64,000 nt of DNA from Linyphia triangularis (GCA_963978545.1 OZ021723.1:9932593-9996592); one strand, 5' to 3'. Shown: positions 10,983 through 23,220, counted from the stretch's first letter. Numbers and translations are program-made. The notes: generated by a model not told the origin, from the sequence alone.

Positions 10983-11394
10983 TGGTTGACTTAGTCTAAA
11001 AATAAAGCGACAAAACGTATTGGAATTTTAAAATACCACGTGGGATTTTCTCCCCCGAGGTCTTCCATTTGGAAACATGAAGAAAAAAAAAAAGCTTATA
11101 GGAACCTTGGGAAGTGTAACAAAGCTGCTTAACGAAATCCTACCTGTCACAATCACCGTTGTACATACTCATTTTTTAAAAGTACAGAGCGACTACCCCT
11201 ACTTGCGTTCGAACCTGGGGCAGTTTCAATGCGAAAGCACAAATGATTAATTGAGCTGTAAAATATGTCTATTATACAAATCAAAACTGAGTTAACACTA
11301 AAATTTTGTCCTCTATAATTGAATTGGATATTTTTATGCACTAGATCCGAAGGTGGTACAGTGCTGAAGACGTCTGGACTTAAGACAATTCCGA
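10983..11394. other. PHM intron sequence, nothing recognised
   Basis: AT-rich, without TIRs, ORFs of note or resemblance to the other repeats in the window. Confidence 0.6.
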
Positions 11395-11787
11395 ATGTCA
11401 ATGTTGAAATGTCTTCTTTCTAGGTTTACTCTGAATTTGCATTTCCATCGTGTATACTCAATTTGCAATGGTATAAAGCCAAAAAAGCCAGGACACTCCC
11501 TATCTCTTCCTTGTGATAGGCACACCAATACCCGTCTGTCCCGACTTGCTAGTGGTCACCTTAAAGGCCTCACATATTCTGGGGGAAGCAAAAAATTTCC
11601 TCTTTGCCCTAAATGCCAAAAAGAACAGGCATCACCTCAGCACATTTTGGACTGCCTTGGACTGGACTGGGAGGACATTTATAACTGTCCACAACTAGTG
11701 TCAGACTTCATTAATGTCAATGGCTTCACTGATGTTGTCTGACTTCGTCAGACAAAAGGGAGATTAGAAACAACAACAACAACAATA
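11395..11787 (+). pseudogene. Non-LTR retrotransposon 3' end
   Basis: An open frame at 11395-11742 encodes a C-terminal piece with GHLKGLTYSGGSKKFPLCPK, CQKEQASPQHILDCLG, then DFINVNGFTDVV. The CxxC...H...C zinc-knuckle-like end after an RNase H-like region is characteristic of I/Jockey-type elements common in arachnid genomes. A short 3' UTR and a (CAA)n tail (11767-11787) follow. It is 5'-truncated and dead. Confidence 0.75.
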
Positions 11788-11789
11788 CT

Positions 11790-12371
11790 CAATTTGCTGA
11801 GTGCTGACACACTTTGAGCCGTGAGTTCGTCCTCAGACGGTAAAAAAAATCATTTTTGTCATGATAAGGTATAAATTATTTTTGAGAAAAGAATTTGAAA
11901 CAAAAAGCATTATTTGTCAATCATCTGATACGCTGTCGTTTTTTTTTTTTTTTTTTAAATACTTAAGCGATTTCAGGAGCTTTGTTAAATCAAATCGCAG
12001 GCGAAAAATAAAATGGTAATATTCAGTTTGGAATCAACGTTAAAGAATTGATAGTTGACTTATTTTTGTACGACAATCACATTTTATGACTTAATTTAAA
12101 AATGCAAACCAAGCTTCATATATTACTCCAAACGCGTAATTTAAAATTTCGGACGCTGCTTGGTACTATATAATTTTCGTTTAGAGTTAACTAATTGTAA
12201 GAAAAGCCTATTATGGTGATTTTAAAAGATAGCGAAAATGCCGGATATTCCTTTGTAAAAATTCATTTATGTTACCAGTATACAAGGTGTTTCCTAAAGT
12301 CCTTTTCAACCACTTAAATTTTAAACAACCTTTCGTACAACAAGGGAAGTAAGGTATATAATATACCTATA
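11790..12371. other. PHM intron sequence, nothing recognised
   Basis: AT-rich with a long T run near 11940. No gene or clear repeat structure. Confidence 0.55.
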
Positions 12372-12922
12372 CAGTCAAACCCCGTTAACGAGAAATCACT
12401 TAAAACAAAATCCAGTTTAAGGCGAAGTAAAAGCAGTTCTCCGTACAATGAAGCTTAGACTTAACGTTAATTTATTCGTTTAACACGAAATCTCACGTAA
12501 TCCCGCTTAAGACGAAAAAACATTTGCTCGTTAAACTATCTTTTTTTTTTTTTTTTTTTTTTTAAAAAGATGAAACTTTGCAACGTTTCCTAATACAACC
12601 TAACAATTCCACATGCGCTTTAAATAATTTAAAAGACATCAATACGTTTTTTAAAAAAAACGTTTTACTAAAAATTTAAAGCATAAATTAATGACAAAAT
12701 TGTTCAAGTAATAAGTTTCTGGTAAATACATTTACTTTATTTGTCCTAATGTATATTTTGTTAAACTATTGTACTAAATATAAGCCTTGCAATGTAAATG
12801 TTCTAAAAAGGAACAGAATAATATATATATAAAGCTTAGTTTAAATTTTTCATTAATTAGATGAAAAAGTTTCTAAACATTCTGAAAATGTTCATCTATT
12901 TCACGTTAACGGGGTTTGACTG
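12372..12922. mobile_element. pogo/Tigger-like MITE
   Basis: CAGTCAAACCCCGTTAACG ... CGTTAACGGGGTTTGACTG flanked by TA (12370-12371, 12923-12924). These are the standard pogo-type TIR and target. 551 bp, non-coding, with a 23-bp T run. Confidence 0.9.
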
Positions 12923-13178
12923 TAGAAAAGTTACTATACTCATTGCTAAATACTTGGAGACAGCTTACAGAGCATAGTGATACGAAATAGCGAAAAGTCA
13001 CGGCATGATAAATCAAAAAAAAATTTATCGTACAAAAACCTTAATACACTTGTGATATACTCTCTGGAGATGCGAAAAATCAGCAAATAATGCGAAAATA
13101 AAACGTTTCCTTTCAAAGGGACAGCTGAAAAGATGATTATCGTGCGAAATTAGTCATACTGAAAATTGGTTTGTCGAA

Positions 13179-13684
13179 TAGAGGTCGGCGATATATCGAT
13201 ACGACGATATTTTTATCGATATTTAAAAAAATATATCAATATTAAAAATATCGATAAAAGTCATAGATATATCGATATTTTCAAACATTATTAGTTTTTC
13301 TGATGATCGTTTTGTAGTTCCATGTGTTTTTTCGATTTTCTTTATTCCCTTTTCAAAACTAAATTTTGGACTTGGATGAGAAAAAGCTAAAATGACACAA
13401 ATATTCTATATTTTGCTATACACTTAAGAGCTATTGAAAAGTATCTAAATTTTTCTCAAAATCACTGCTCCAATCAAGCGAAAATATAATATTTTTTTTT
13501 ATAATAGATCCATTTCAGATGGAAAAGTAGTAACCTTACAAAAAGCAATCATGAAAAGAAAAAATGTGCCCCAAAAATCTTCGTTTCTGGCAAAATTGAA
13601 AATCAAATTTTTAAAAAATCATGTATCGATATATCGATATTTTTTTTCTATGCAACGATATAGTATCGATATTTCCGACCTCTG
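13179..13684. mobile_element. hAT MITE J copy 2
   Basis: TAGAGGTCGGCGATATATCG ... TATTTCCGACCTCTG with an 8-bp duplication TTGTCGAA/TTGTGGAA (7 of 8). 506 bp, lacking the AT tract and K fragment of copy 1, so it shows the family's basic form. Confidence 0.88.
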
Positions 13685-13692
13685 TTGTGGAA

Positions 13693-14002
13693 AGGTTTGA
13701 GGTTTTGTCAAATTGGGTTGGTTGCTTCGGATTATTTTTTAATTTTATTATCCATTACCACTAAGCATGCAACACCTATAAAATGTGTTTTTCGTTGCGG
13801 ATTTTTTCCAATTCCATTAAAAAAAAAAAAAAATGTTTTTTAAACGCGCTTATTGTTTTTTATGCATTTTTTTTATAGACAGCAATTTAAAAAAGCTCCA
13901 GATTGCTCCAGAAAATGGACTCCAACCCTTTTCTCTTTAGCTATTGGCTGAAAGAAATTCATAATAATCGCATCCAGCGAGATCCGGCTGTTGTGCTGTG
14001 GT
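13693..14002. other. PHM intron sequence, A/T runs only
   Basis: Poly-A and poly-T stretches and no recognisable element. Confidence 0.5.
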
Positions 14003-14478
14003 CAGGGTGGCCACAAAATTCAGGAAAAAAAGTTCCCTGATAATTCCCTGATTTCCCTGACAGATTTCTAAAAAATTCCCTGATTTTAGGGCAAATTTTT
14101 TTCCGAATTTCCCCAATTTTCTTAGATTTTCCAGATGTCTTATTCAATCATTTCAAACAATTCAATGCCTTATTATCTCCCTTATCAAATAGAACATGTA
14201 TAATAAAGAGATAATATGCAATTTAAAAAAAAATAGTTTTGCTGGTAAGGAAAAGTTTCCATTATTCCGTAACATTAAACTTCTAATGGCTTACCACAAC
14301 AAATCTCTATGTAAATAGCACAAAAATATGGATTAACGTGCCCTTAAACAATACAAAATTTCCCTGATTTTCATGAAATTTTAAAAAGTTCCCTGACATT
14401 TCCCTGATATTTTCCAGAATCAGAAAGCTCCCTGTATTTCCCTGATTTCCAGGTTTTCCCGGTTCTGTGGCCACTCTA
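14003..14478. mobile_element. hAT-like MITE L copy 1 (CAGGGTGGCCAC)
   Basis: CAGGGTGGCCACAAAATTC ... TTCTGTGGCCACTCT. The interior is dominated by TTCCCTGA/ATTTCCCTGA iterations. It is related to 33374-34838 and 59142-59535. The CAGGGTGG start suggests hAT; the duplication is not clear here. Confidence 0.7.
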
Positions 14479-14908
14479 CGTGGTAATATTAGAACAAATA
14501 ACTCTGATCTCGAAAAACTGAATTACATTCTAATCCGGTGAAAATGCAACTAAACACAACAAATGACACGTTATGCAAAATCTTATCTTCAGTTTGTTCC
14601 CAAAAAATTTCTGACTGAGTGAGTAGCCAATCTAGTACTATTATAGTGCGAGTACCGCACTGGGTTATGGAACATAGCACAACTTTTAATTACACTTAGT
14701 ACTGGTCGCTGTATCTAAATTTGCCTGGAATTGGTATAATTCACTATTTTCGTTTTAATTAATTATAGAAAAATTATCGAAAGCGATATGCTCTTCTGCT
14801 CTAATTTAATATTATGCTATAAATATTACATTATCCTTTCTTGTAAATGAAACAGAGGATAAACAGTCGTTGATGAGAGATGCTCAAGAAAAGAGAACAC
14901 TATGTTAT

Positions 14909-15623
14909 TGTTACGAATTTTGGTATATTTGTGGATATATCGTAGTGTTAAATTTGTAAATAGGAAAATTTATGTACATTTTGCATAAGGCAGTGCAATA
15001 GTTCGTCGTTAGCTTGGCTGCCCTGCAGTGTGTCTACTAATGCTTGATAACGAGTTTTACAGAGGTAACTCTGGGAAGCGAGTTTTAAGGAGCAGGGCAT
15101 TTAACATTATGGTAATGGCAATCTCGCCAAATTGGAGAGATAGAGCCAAGTTGGCGACTAATTTTTGTCGCCAAACTTGGAGACCATTTGGCGACATTTT
15201 CGGTCCCCATGTACATGTATAGGACTTTTCGACTACGATCTGGAAAGTTCTCCAAATATCTACCTCTAGGAGTTTCAAGAAGGTCACGTATATTACCCCC
15301 CGCTATAAAAAGCTCAGGAGAGCGGGTGATGGAGTTAGTTGTTAGCTGAGTCCGTTAGTTGACTGGAATTACTGAATCTCAGTGAACATTCCGAGAAGTT
15401 CTAAAGCGAACTGTATTGCATTGTCTTTTGCGGCGATTTAACAGTTGTTGTCAAGTTTTTAACTGCTGTTTTGTGCTCTATTGAGGTGAAAAGATCTGTA
15501 TTGTGTCTACTAGAACGAGAAGTTCTGGAGCTGTAAGAGAACTGTGAAGAGTTATGTTGGAATAAATTACTGTAAGTTTCGATCTGCTTTGGCTTCAAAT
15601 CTTTCGAACCCGTCCACGCAACA
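14909..15623 (+). mobile_element. Solo LTR, family I, copy 1
   Basis: TGTTACGAATTTTG ... GTCCACGCAACA, 715 bp, with the 4-bp duplication TTAT (14905-14908, 15624-15627). It has TATAAAAAGCTC (15304), GTTAGTTGACTG iterations and AATAAATTACTG near the 3' end, as expected for U3-R-U5. The interior is rich in TTGGCGA motifs. Confidence 0.9.
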
Positions 15624-15879
15624 TTATAGACATTTGTTTTTAAACTTTTTATGTCCTTATCACATACCTAATGGAATTTTTGGAGGTTAGTTAGTTTAGA
15701 ACACCTTAAAAGACATTGCCACAGCGATTTTGATCCAAATCGTTAGAGCTGTTTTGGCAATTGCTGAAAAACATAAATGTTTCAATGGCAGCTACCTTTT
15801 CCGAATGAGCAATTTGACGAAAACCTTAAGGATGTCGTAGGTTATTTTGACCACGTACACGCCACAGACAATTTTTCTA

Positions 15880-16120
15880 TACTAAACTCCAACTTAACTT
15901 GACATCACTAGACGATAGATCTTCACCGTGCTCATAGGCATTTAATCTATTTTAGCGGAGTGAAGACATAATTCTCGCCAAACCTTAGAGTCTTTTGTTC
16001 TCTACTGTGGGTTGTGGTTTGGCGAGCATTATGCTTTCACGCTGCCAAAATGGATTAAATACCTATGAGCACTGTGACGATCTACCGTCTAGTGATGTCA
16101 AGTTAAGTTGGAGTTTAGTA
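15880..16120. mobile_element. Palindromic MITE C copy 1
   Basis: 241 bp, TACTAAACTCCAACTTAACT ... AGTTAAGTTGGAGTTTAGTA, flanked by TA. It is nearly self-complementary across its whole length, with a small unpaired centre (CTACTGTGGGTTGTGG region). Confidence 0.88.
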
Positions 16121-16310
16121 TAGACAGTATGTTCCAAACCATGCATAAAGGCAAAAAGAAAAGGAGAAAAAAAAAATCATTTTTTTTTTTAACAGAATAC
16201 AATACTTCCATTGCCCAATGTTAACGTATGGGTAATTGAAAGTAAAAAACTAATATCTTTTATACGTTGAAAAAAAAAAAAGTGACCCCAAAAGTGCGTG
16301 AATTCTTTAA

Positions 16311-16497
16311 GGTTGGTTGTTTTGTACACTCAACGACCTATTTTTATGCACGATGAATTCTAATCAGCAAGGGACCTACAGCTTAACGTGGATTCTGAAA
16401 CATAACAAACATCCATGCCTAACACGGTATTCGAGCCTTACACCTTTGCCATGCGAGGGCAGATCTCTAAACCACACAGCCATCAGATGGGCCGGAA
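16311..16497 (-). repeat. tRNA-derived SINE, second head type
   Basis: On the minus strand: GGCCCATCTGATGGCTGTGT head, B-box-like GGCTCGAATACC, the body GTGTTAGGCATGGATGTTTG shared with the other SINE, and a tail with TAGGTCGTTGAGTGTACAAA. The head differs from the 3911/38418 copies while the body is shared. Confidence 0.75.
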
Positions 16498-16499
16498 TC

Positions 16500-17035
16500 T
16501 TTAAGATTTAATCTTACACGCAATTCAATACTGATTCCCGAAGAAAAATTAAAAAGGGAACCTTAGAATTCATTTAGGAAAAGCCTCAGAAGAAGGCCAA
16601 GAGTTTCTAAATAAAATCATTTGACTTACAAAAGAGTTATGATCCAAGAAAAATATACAGGAATTCAACGAACGAAGATATCTTTCGTAATCTCATTATT
16701 TGTTCTGACCCACTAATTTCTGGTTTGAACCATGAAGTTCCCAAAATTTAACATATTAACCTTTGATCCAATTCAAGAAACCGTTAAAAGTTCCTCATGT
16801 TTTGAGAATCAGGAAGAGTTTTCGACGGACATCGGGAGTAATTAATCAAATATCTTTACGACTAAGTATTTTTTTTTTTTTATTTATTTAATTATTTTAA
16901 TAAAAAATTCTTTAATATAGAAATGAATGAACCATTAGAACATACGATTAAAATTATGTATAATTAAGAGTTACAAAACGTCCTCATTAGTTTCAAGGTT
17001 AATTTTGTCAAATTTCGAAATACCAGGCATAAGCC

Positions 17036-17071
<36 letters not shown>

Positions 17072-17136
17072 TAGCAGAAATTTTGGTATTTCGATATTAT
17101 ATTCGTATTTTATGACCTTGGAAACATAAGGTTATA
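16500..17136. other. PHM intron, nothing recognised
   Basis: AT-rich, with T runs at 16868 and 17040. No supported feature. Confidence 0.5.
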
Positions 17137-17798
17137 GACTGAGAGGCGACTGCAATTTTTGGACCACATCGAACATCATTCTGATTTTTTTTTAGAAATT
17201 AGAGAAAAGTGAGTAGATTACGAATCCACTGGTCTGCCGTGGCAAAAATGGCCGAAACTGGTCAAAAATCAACTTTTAGTAAGTTGAACTAAATCCAATT
17301 GCCAAATGCGCCATAACTTGCCAAATGATGAGCATTTTTTTTTTTATTTGGCAACCCTCACTCTTTAATTTTCAATTAAGAAAGTTGCAGACGATTCAGA
17401 TATCTGGCGACGGTCTACTTGCATCTATTAAAAAAAAGCCAAGTTGGCAAAAAATATTACGTCACTTATGACGTAACTGATGTCGCCAATTTGGTTTACT
17501 TTCAAAAGATATAAGTTTTCCGAGCCAAAGATCAGAAATTATTTGCGCTTTTTCTCATTGAAAATCAAAATGAAGTGGGTTGCCAGACGAATAAGTTTGT
17601 TCTCTTTTTGGCAAGTTATGTCATATTTGGCTATTGGATTTTAGTTCAACTCATTCCAAGTCGATTTTTGACCAGTTTCGGCCATTTTTGCCACGGCAGA
17701 CCAGTAGATTCGTAATCTACTCATTTTTTTTTCCAATTTCTATAAAAAATTCAGAATGATGTTCGATGAGGTCCAAAAATTGCAGTCGCCTCTCAGTC
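17137..17798. mobile_element. MITE A copy 4
   Basis: 662 bp between TA pairs; GACTGAGAGGCGACTGC ... GCAGTCGCCTCTCAGTC. It has the most symmetrical ends of the family and is useful as reference. Confidence 0.9.
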
Positions 17799-17799
17799 T

Positions 17800-19302
17800 A
17801 TATGTTATGATACAGTTAAAAAATTAATGTAATTTAAAAAGTAAAATGCAGGGAAGGGAAGCTCCTAAGGTGTAATTGTAATACATCCAAGTTGATTTTG
17901 AGTTTTGATGTTTTAATAAAAATACGAATGAACGTGGAAAGCTACCTTCAAAACAATAGAAAAATTCTCTGATTTTTCGCAATTTTTTTTTAATTGTCCC
18001 TGATATTTCCACGATTTTCAGGTTCTGTGTCCACTATGTATAAAATTATAGAGAGAAAATTGAATTTCTCACCCTTGTGGGAGATTTTCTTATGTATATA
18101 TTTTTTTCCTACGTATGAAAAAAAAAACTATTTAACTGCGATTTTTGACGCAATCATCAATTAATCCCTGTTATTTATAGAAAAAAAAAATTTCACATTT
18201 CCTGATTTCCATATTTACCTTATTGCAACACAGTCTGTAGCTACTCTCACTATTTAGTCAATACAGCTGCTACATCACGTCATGATGTATACAAATATTT
18301 GTTATACGAGCAGTGTATACGAATAGTTTGTGATTGGTATAATTTTGTATTTTTTATCAAATGTCGGAATAATATTTACGATTTCTACGACTTTGGCATT
18401 AGTTTATTAGTTGCTTGAATTTTTAAGAAATTATAATCAACCTAGGCTCAATAATATTGCACACCAAATGATATTGAAACATTAAGCTTGAAATGTTATT
18501 TTAATTAATCGAATGAAATGAGTCTTATAAAGAATTCAATTAATCGTTAAACCAAATAATTGAAAAAAGAAAAGAAAAAAAAAAATGTAATTCAACACAT
18601 CTTGTTTTCATATTTTTCAGTGAACTGGAAATGCTTGCAGCTTCATTCTGCAAAATGTTGGTTTTTTTTTTTGGTTTTTTTTTAAATCAGTTTACAGCAT
18701 GAATAAAAAAAAATAATGAAGCGTTTAAAAAATTAACCCATAAAAAAAAAGTTTTTGCAAATACAAAAATGACGACCACCAAAATTCAATGTCTAGTTTT
18801 ACTGTATCATTTTTGTTGCTCTTCCATCGACAACGAATCTATCTCTTGAGTTTCAGCTACACTGGATGACTGCAAGTGGGTTTATTAGTCCATGAAGATT
18901 ATTGGATGACGGGAAGTGAGTTTTAAAAATAAGACACAACTTGATTTCGTGATGCATGAAATTGTGTCTTATTTTTAAATCACTTAATATGTGATTAACT
19001 CCGTGATGATCACAAATCCTTAAAAGACAATTTAAATAACAGCAAAATACGAGTCCCTCTATAGAATTATGCAAATATCACTGAAATACGCTAATTGCTA
19101 ATTGATTCGTTCCATTTGTCATGATCGATAGTTTTTTTTTTTTTGTCATGATCGAAATACAGGCAAACGCTTTCTTTTAATAATTGAGAAAATCTATCCA
19201 TGAGATGCCACAGCTGCTTTTCTTAAAGACCAAATACTCTTAAAATATACCGATACGATTCTTGAATGCATAACCAAACCAATAAATCAAAAATATTCTT
19301 AC
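17800..19302. other. PHM intron with degraded L fragments and a small hairpin
   Basis: Degraded family L pieces near 17950-18030 and 18170-18245 (CCTGATTTCC motifs). A ~29-bp-arm hairpin lies at 18914-18985 (AAGTGAG...AAGACACAA against TTGTGTCTT...CACTT). Otherwise AT-rich. Confidence 0.5.
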
Positions 19303-19360
19303 CAATGTATTCAAAATCCGATCTCGGCATCTTAAAAGATGTGCATAGATATGTTTCTCT
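19303..19360 (-). CDS. PHM: PHM/PAM exon 2 (58 bp)
   Basis: A small exon found by phase and motif. It follows a CCAG acceptor and reads RETYLCTSFKMPRSDFEYI plus the first base of a valine codon, then a GTAAG donor (19302-19298). It starts in phase 0, as exon 1 requires, and its last G joins TG of exon 3 to give GTG (Val), so the three exons read without a break. TYLC corresponds to the family's TYxC, a disulfide cysteine near the start of the catalytic core, followed by the xxLPxxxxxY(I/V)V strand. A young solo LTR begins at 19504, 144 bp upstream of the acceptor. The exon is too short for ordinary ORF calling. Confidence 0.9.
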
Positions 19361-19503
19361 CTGGAAAAAAAAAAGAGACAGAATACGTTATTATGGTGTT
19401 AATCCAAATACCCATACATGGTAACAAAATGACTATACGAATACCTGGGTAGACAAAACTACGGAATGAAGAAAGCATTTTCTGTAAAATTAAAAAACTA
19501 TAT

Positions 19504-20351
19504 TGTTACGAATTTTGTATATTTGTAAATATTTCGTAGTGTTAATTTTGTAAATAGGTAAATTCCTGTACATTTCGCAGAAGGCAATGCAATGGTTTGT
19601 TTCCCTGCAATAGGGGTGTAATCGCTTGATAACGGGTTTTACAGAGGTAACTCTGGGAAGCGAGTTTCAAGGGGCAGGGCATTTAACATTATGGTAATGG
19701 GAATCTCGCCAAATTGGCGAGATAGAGCCAGGTTGGCGATGGTTTTGGCGACTAATTTTTGTCGCCAAATTTGGCGAGAAATCGACAAAATGTCGCCAAA
19801 CAAGGCGACCATTTGGCGACATTTTCGGTACATGTATGGGTACATGTATAAGGACTTTTCGACTCCAATCTGGAAAGTTCTCCAAATGTCTATCTCTGGA
19901 ATATTCACGAAGATTCGCAGCCTCCCCTATATAAACCCGGCCGTGAGTGAGTTGTTGACTGTTTTTGAGTCACGGAGCTAGTTGTTAGCTGAGTCCGTTA
20001 GTTGACTGAAGTTAGTTGATTTTGAATCACTGAGTTAGTTGTCTCTCAACGTTCATTGTGAGAGCTGTATTCCTGACTTGAGTAGTTCTCGGATTTTGAG
20101 TCACTGAATTAGTTGACTGAGCATTCTTAAGCGAACTGTTTTGCATTGTCTTTTGCGGCGATTTAGCAGTTGTGTTGTCAAGTTTTTAACTGCTGTTTTG
20201 TGCTCTGTTGAGGTGAAAAGAGCTGTATTCTGTCTACTAGAACGAGAAGTTCTGGAGCTGTAAGAGAACTGTGAAGAGTTATTTTGGAATAAATTTCTGC
20301 AAGTTTTGATCTGCTTTGGCGTCAAATCTTTCGAACCCGTACAACGCAACA
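19504..20351 (+). mobile_element. Solo LTR, family I, copy 2
   Basis: TGTTACGAATTTTG ... GTACAACGCAACA, 848 bp, with duplication ATAT on each side. TATATAAACCCGG at ~19929 is a good core promoter, followed by GTTAGTTGACTGA iterations and AATAAATTTCTGC. Nine or so GGCGA/TCGCC motifs lie at 19700-19830. It is 144 bp from PHM exon 2. Confidence 0.9.
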
Positions 20352-20371
20352 ATATTTATTTTGAGTTATAC

Positions 20372-21400
20372 ACCACGGAGCGACTGCAAGATCTATCATC
20401 ACCCTGACTTTTTATAGAATGTAACGGAATGCTAGCAGCTTATGTATAATAATGATCTGACAGGCAAAACTGACGTGAAAATGTTCGAAAATCGACTTAT
20501 AATGAATTGGAATAAATCCGATAGCCAACTAATGAGCATTATTTTTTTATTTAAAAACCCACCGCTTTTTAATTTTCACTGATAGACTGAGAGGCGACTG
20601 CAATATTTGGACCCCATTGAACATCATTCTAAATTTTTTATAGAAATTGGAGAAAAATTAGTATATTACGAATCCACTGGTCTGCCGTGGCAAAAATGAC
20701 CGAAACTAGTCAAAAATCGACTTTGAATAAATTGAACTAATTCCAATTGCCAAATGAGCCATAACTTGCCAAATAATGAGCATTTTTTTTTTTATTATTT
20801 GATAACCCTCACTCTTTAATTTTCAATTAAGAAGGTTGCAGACGATTCAGATATCTGACGACGGTCTACTTGCATCTATTAAAAGGGAGGCAAGTTGGCA
20901 ATAAACATTACGTCACTGGTGACGTAACTGATGTCGCCAATTTGGCTTACTTTTAAAAGACACAAGTTATCCGAGCCAGAGATCAGAAATCGTTTGCGCT
21001 TTTTCTCATTGATAATCAAAATGAAGTGGGTTGCCAGACCAAATGTTGGTTCTCTTTTCGGCAAGTTATGACATATTTGGCAATCGGATTTTTTGTTCAA
21101 CTCATTCCAAGTCGATTTTTGATCAGTTTCGGCCATTTTTGCCACGGCAGACCAGTGAATTCGTAATCTAGGCACTTTTCTCCAATTTCTATAAAAAATT
21201 CAGAATGATGTTCGATGTGGTTCAAAAATTGCAGGCAGTCGCCTCTCGGACTATGAGGAAAAGTGCAGACGATTCGACTTCACGGACGACGATCACTTAT
21301 ATCGTTTAAAAAGTGAGCCAAGTTGGCAATAAATATTGCGTCATCACTGACGTCATCAGTTAACTTTCGATTAATCTCTACGACATTTGGGATCTCAGAT
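20372..21400. mobile_element. Old MITE A copy interrupted by a younger MITE A
   Basis: Diverged arms CGGAGCGACTGCAAGATC (20372) and GTGCAGACGATTCG...AAGTGAGCCAAGTTGGC (21264 onward) belong to a decayed family A copy. Copy 5 (20585-21251) sits inside it. The far end of the old copy is lost. Confidence 0.6.
20585..21251. mobile_element. MITE A copy 5 (inside an older A copy)
   Basis: 667 bp between TA pairs, GACTGAGAGGCGACTGC ... CGCCTCTCGGAC, with an extra GCAG near the right end. It is clearly less diverged than its host copy. Confidence 0.88.
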
Positions 21401-21435
21401 TAAAAAAAATTGATACGGGATAAGGTTCTACTTAA

Positions 21436-22155
21436 GGGGGTCCAGTACCGAAATTTTTTTAAAAATCCCAATTTTTTTTTCTGATTTTAAAAAATAGTTC
21501 ATACATTCCTGAAAAGAATGATGTTTTTATCTTATTCCTCCGGTGATTAGAATGCCACAAAATTACCTGTTATTTAAACATCACTAATGGGCGTAACACC
21601 TTGAAGCGTCTGCTTAAAGTGCGTTTTTCGAACACTAGTGTTTTTCACAGATGTTGCATATTCAAATCGATATATCTCCAGAACCATTAATAATTGGCTA
21701 TTCAAATTTTTGGAGTATTTAATTTATATAGTTTTAAATATTTTGTCTTCACAGAATTTTATTTTTTTAATTCTGTTTTAAAATATAACATTTAGCGTAA
21801 AAGATAACATATAAAAAAGCAAAAATTTCAATATTTTAACTTTGAGAATTTTTTTAATTTTTTTTAATTCACCTATCAAAATTCTGCGAAGACAAAATTT
21901 TCTTTATATAATTATGCATTACAGAAAGCTTTCACTTTGAAAAAAAAATTATTTTTTCTTGACTTATATCAAAATACGCTAACATCAATTATTATGGATT
22001 TTTCTTGGTTTTTAAATTTTTTTTAAATAATTAAACACAATATTTAAAAAAACATTTTCTCAAAGATATATAAATAGTATCTCATACATAAAATAAATTT
22101 TTGACGTAAAAATGTACAAAAATAAAGTTTTTTTTATTTTCGGTACCGGACCCCC
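21436..22155 (+). mobile_element. TTAA-flanked MITE B copy 2
   Basis: 720 bp, GGGGGTCCAGTACCGAAA ... CGGTACCGGACCCCC between TTAA (21432-21435, 22156-22159). Near-identical in length to copy 1. Confidence 0.88.
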
Positions 22156-22159
22156 TTAA

Positions 22160-22447
22160 TAAAGTATATATGTGCAAAAATTCAAGTGTCTGGGTGGAAT
22201 TTTGAAAAATCGACTTATGGCCAGCTTTTCGAGGCAAATACCCCAGTGTGAGCATACACGTCATCCACTTCTTCTAACGCAAGCCGGGATAGATGTCCGC
22301 AAGTGGAATGCGAGAAGGGAAACTAAAAAATTTCAAAATTCCTTAAGTAAAGAGTAATTTTACGAAATACCTTGACATTTGTCTGAATTCCCGGTTCTGT
22401 CGCCACCCTGTCTAAGCTACTTTCAAAGTAATTAAATTGCCTCAAAA
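22160..22447. repeat. Short intron gap with family L-like fragment
   Basis: Contains TTCCCGGTTCTGTCGCCACCC near 22387, resembling the right end of family L. No ORF of interest. Confidence 0.4.
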
Positions 22448-23220
22448 TCTATATATTTAATAGGCAATACGTTTTTTGGGGTTAGTCCGTCCGCCTAAAC
22501 TGCTCAACCAATTTCAATGATCAAGGTGTCATTTTTAAAGGAAATAAGCTGTAGATTTGCCAAAACGTGCCAAAATAATTTATTAACACTTTATTAATTA
22601 GTTAAATTTCAATATTTTTCATCATTAAGCTACTACAAAGCCTCAATGATTTTGAATATATGATTGGCAACATCCTTACGTATGTAAACAACAAACCGGC
22701 TGCTCGGGGGTTCAACCAACCAACCGTTGCTAATTTTAAAGCTATCCTTACGTATGGAAACAACAAACCCGTTGCTAATTTTAAAGCTCTTTTTAAACTC
22801 TTCGTTTCAAAGTTGATTTTTTATGTTTTTCTGAAGCATTTTTTTATTAGAGTAATTATTATTTTGAAGTATTTCTATCCAGAAAATGCCTCGCATTGGA
22901 CGTCGTTCTCTAACGGGGCGACTTATCAGAATAAATAAAAGATATTGGGACTTCAATGTAAGGGCATAGCTAATGAAGTTTTAAGTCAGAATGTTGGCGG
23001 ATAGTATATTTAACTTTCTATTATGAAACTTGCAATTTGGGTGTTTTCTCTATTAGGCCTTACATTAAATTTATAAAAATTTGGTTAAATTTTTTTATGG
23101 CTGGCAAACCTATTCGAGCGCAGCAAGATGTTTTAACCACAAATTCGAGCGCTCTATCCGAGCGCAGCGAGGCGTTTGGGGGTTGGCGAGCGTTAGCGAG
23201 CAGGGGGTGAAGCCCCCTAG
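22448..23220 (+). mobile_element. Helitron H2
   Basis: TCTATATATTTAATAGGC ... CAGGGGGTGAAGCCCCCTAG, between A (22447) and T (23221). The terminal GGGGGTGAAGCCCCC hairpin before CTAG is the classic Helitron 3' signature. It contains a 27-codon frame at 22886-22969 (MPRIGRRSLTGRLIRINKRY...), resembling the basic start of a Helitron protein. 773 bp, non-autonomous. Confidence 0.92.

Larger units (their letters stand above)
14640..16247 (+). repeat. Repeat G copy 2, with two insertions
   Basis: Head GGGTTATGGAACATAGC at 14663. It is interrupted by a solo LTR (14909-15623) and palindrome C (15880-16120). The tail hairpin near 16207-16247 ends GGGTAATTGAAAGTA. Removing both insertions leaves a near full-length ~650-bp copy. 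Confidence 0.75.

Noticed and set aside
11395..11742. Host protein-coding gene with a zinc-binding C-terminus
   Set aside because: The CxxC...H...C end, the short 3' UTR and the (CAA)n tail mark the 3' end of a non-LTR retrotransposon.
19639..19908. 80-100 residue frames repeated in several places (also at 24 kb, 25 kb, 44 kb and 53 kb)
   Set aside because: All fall in the U3 region of family I LTRs, so they recur only because the LTR recurs.
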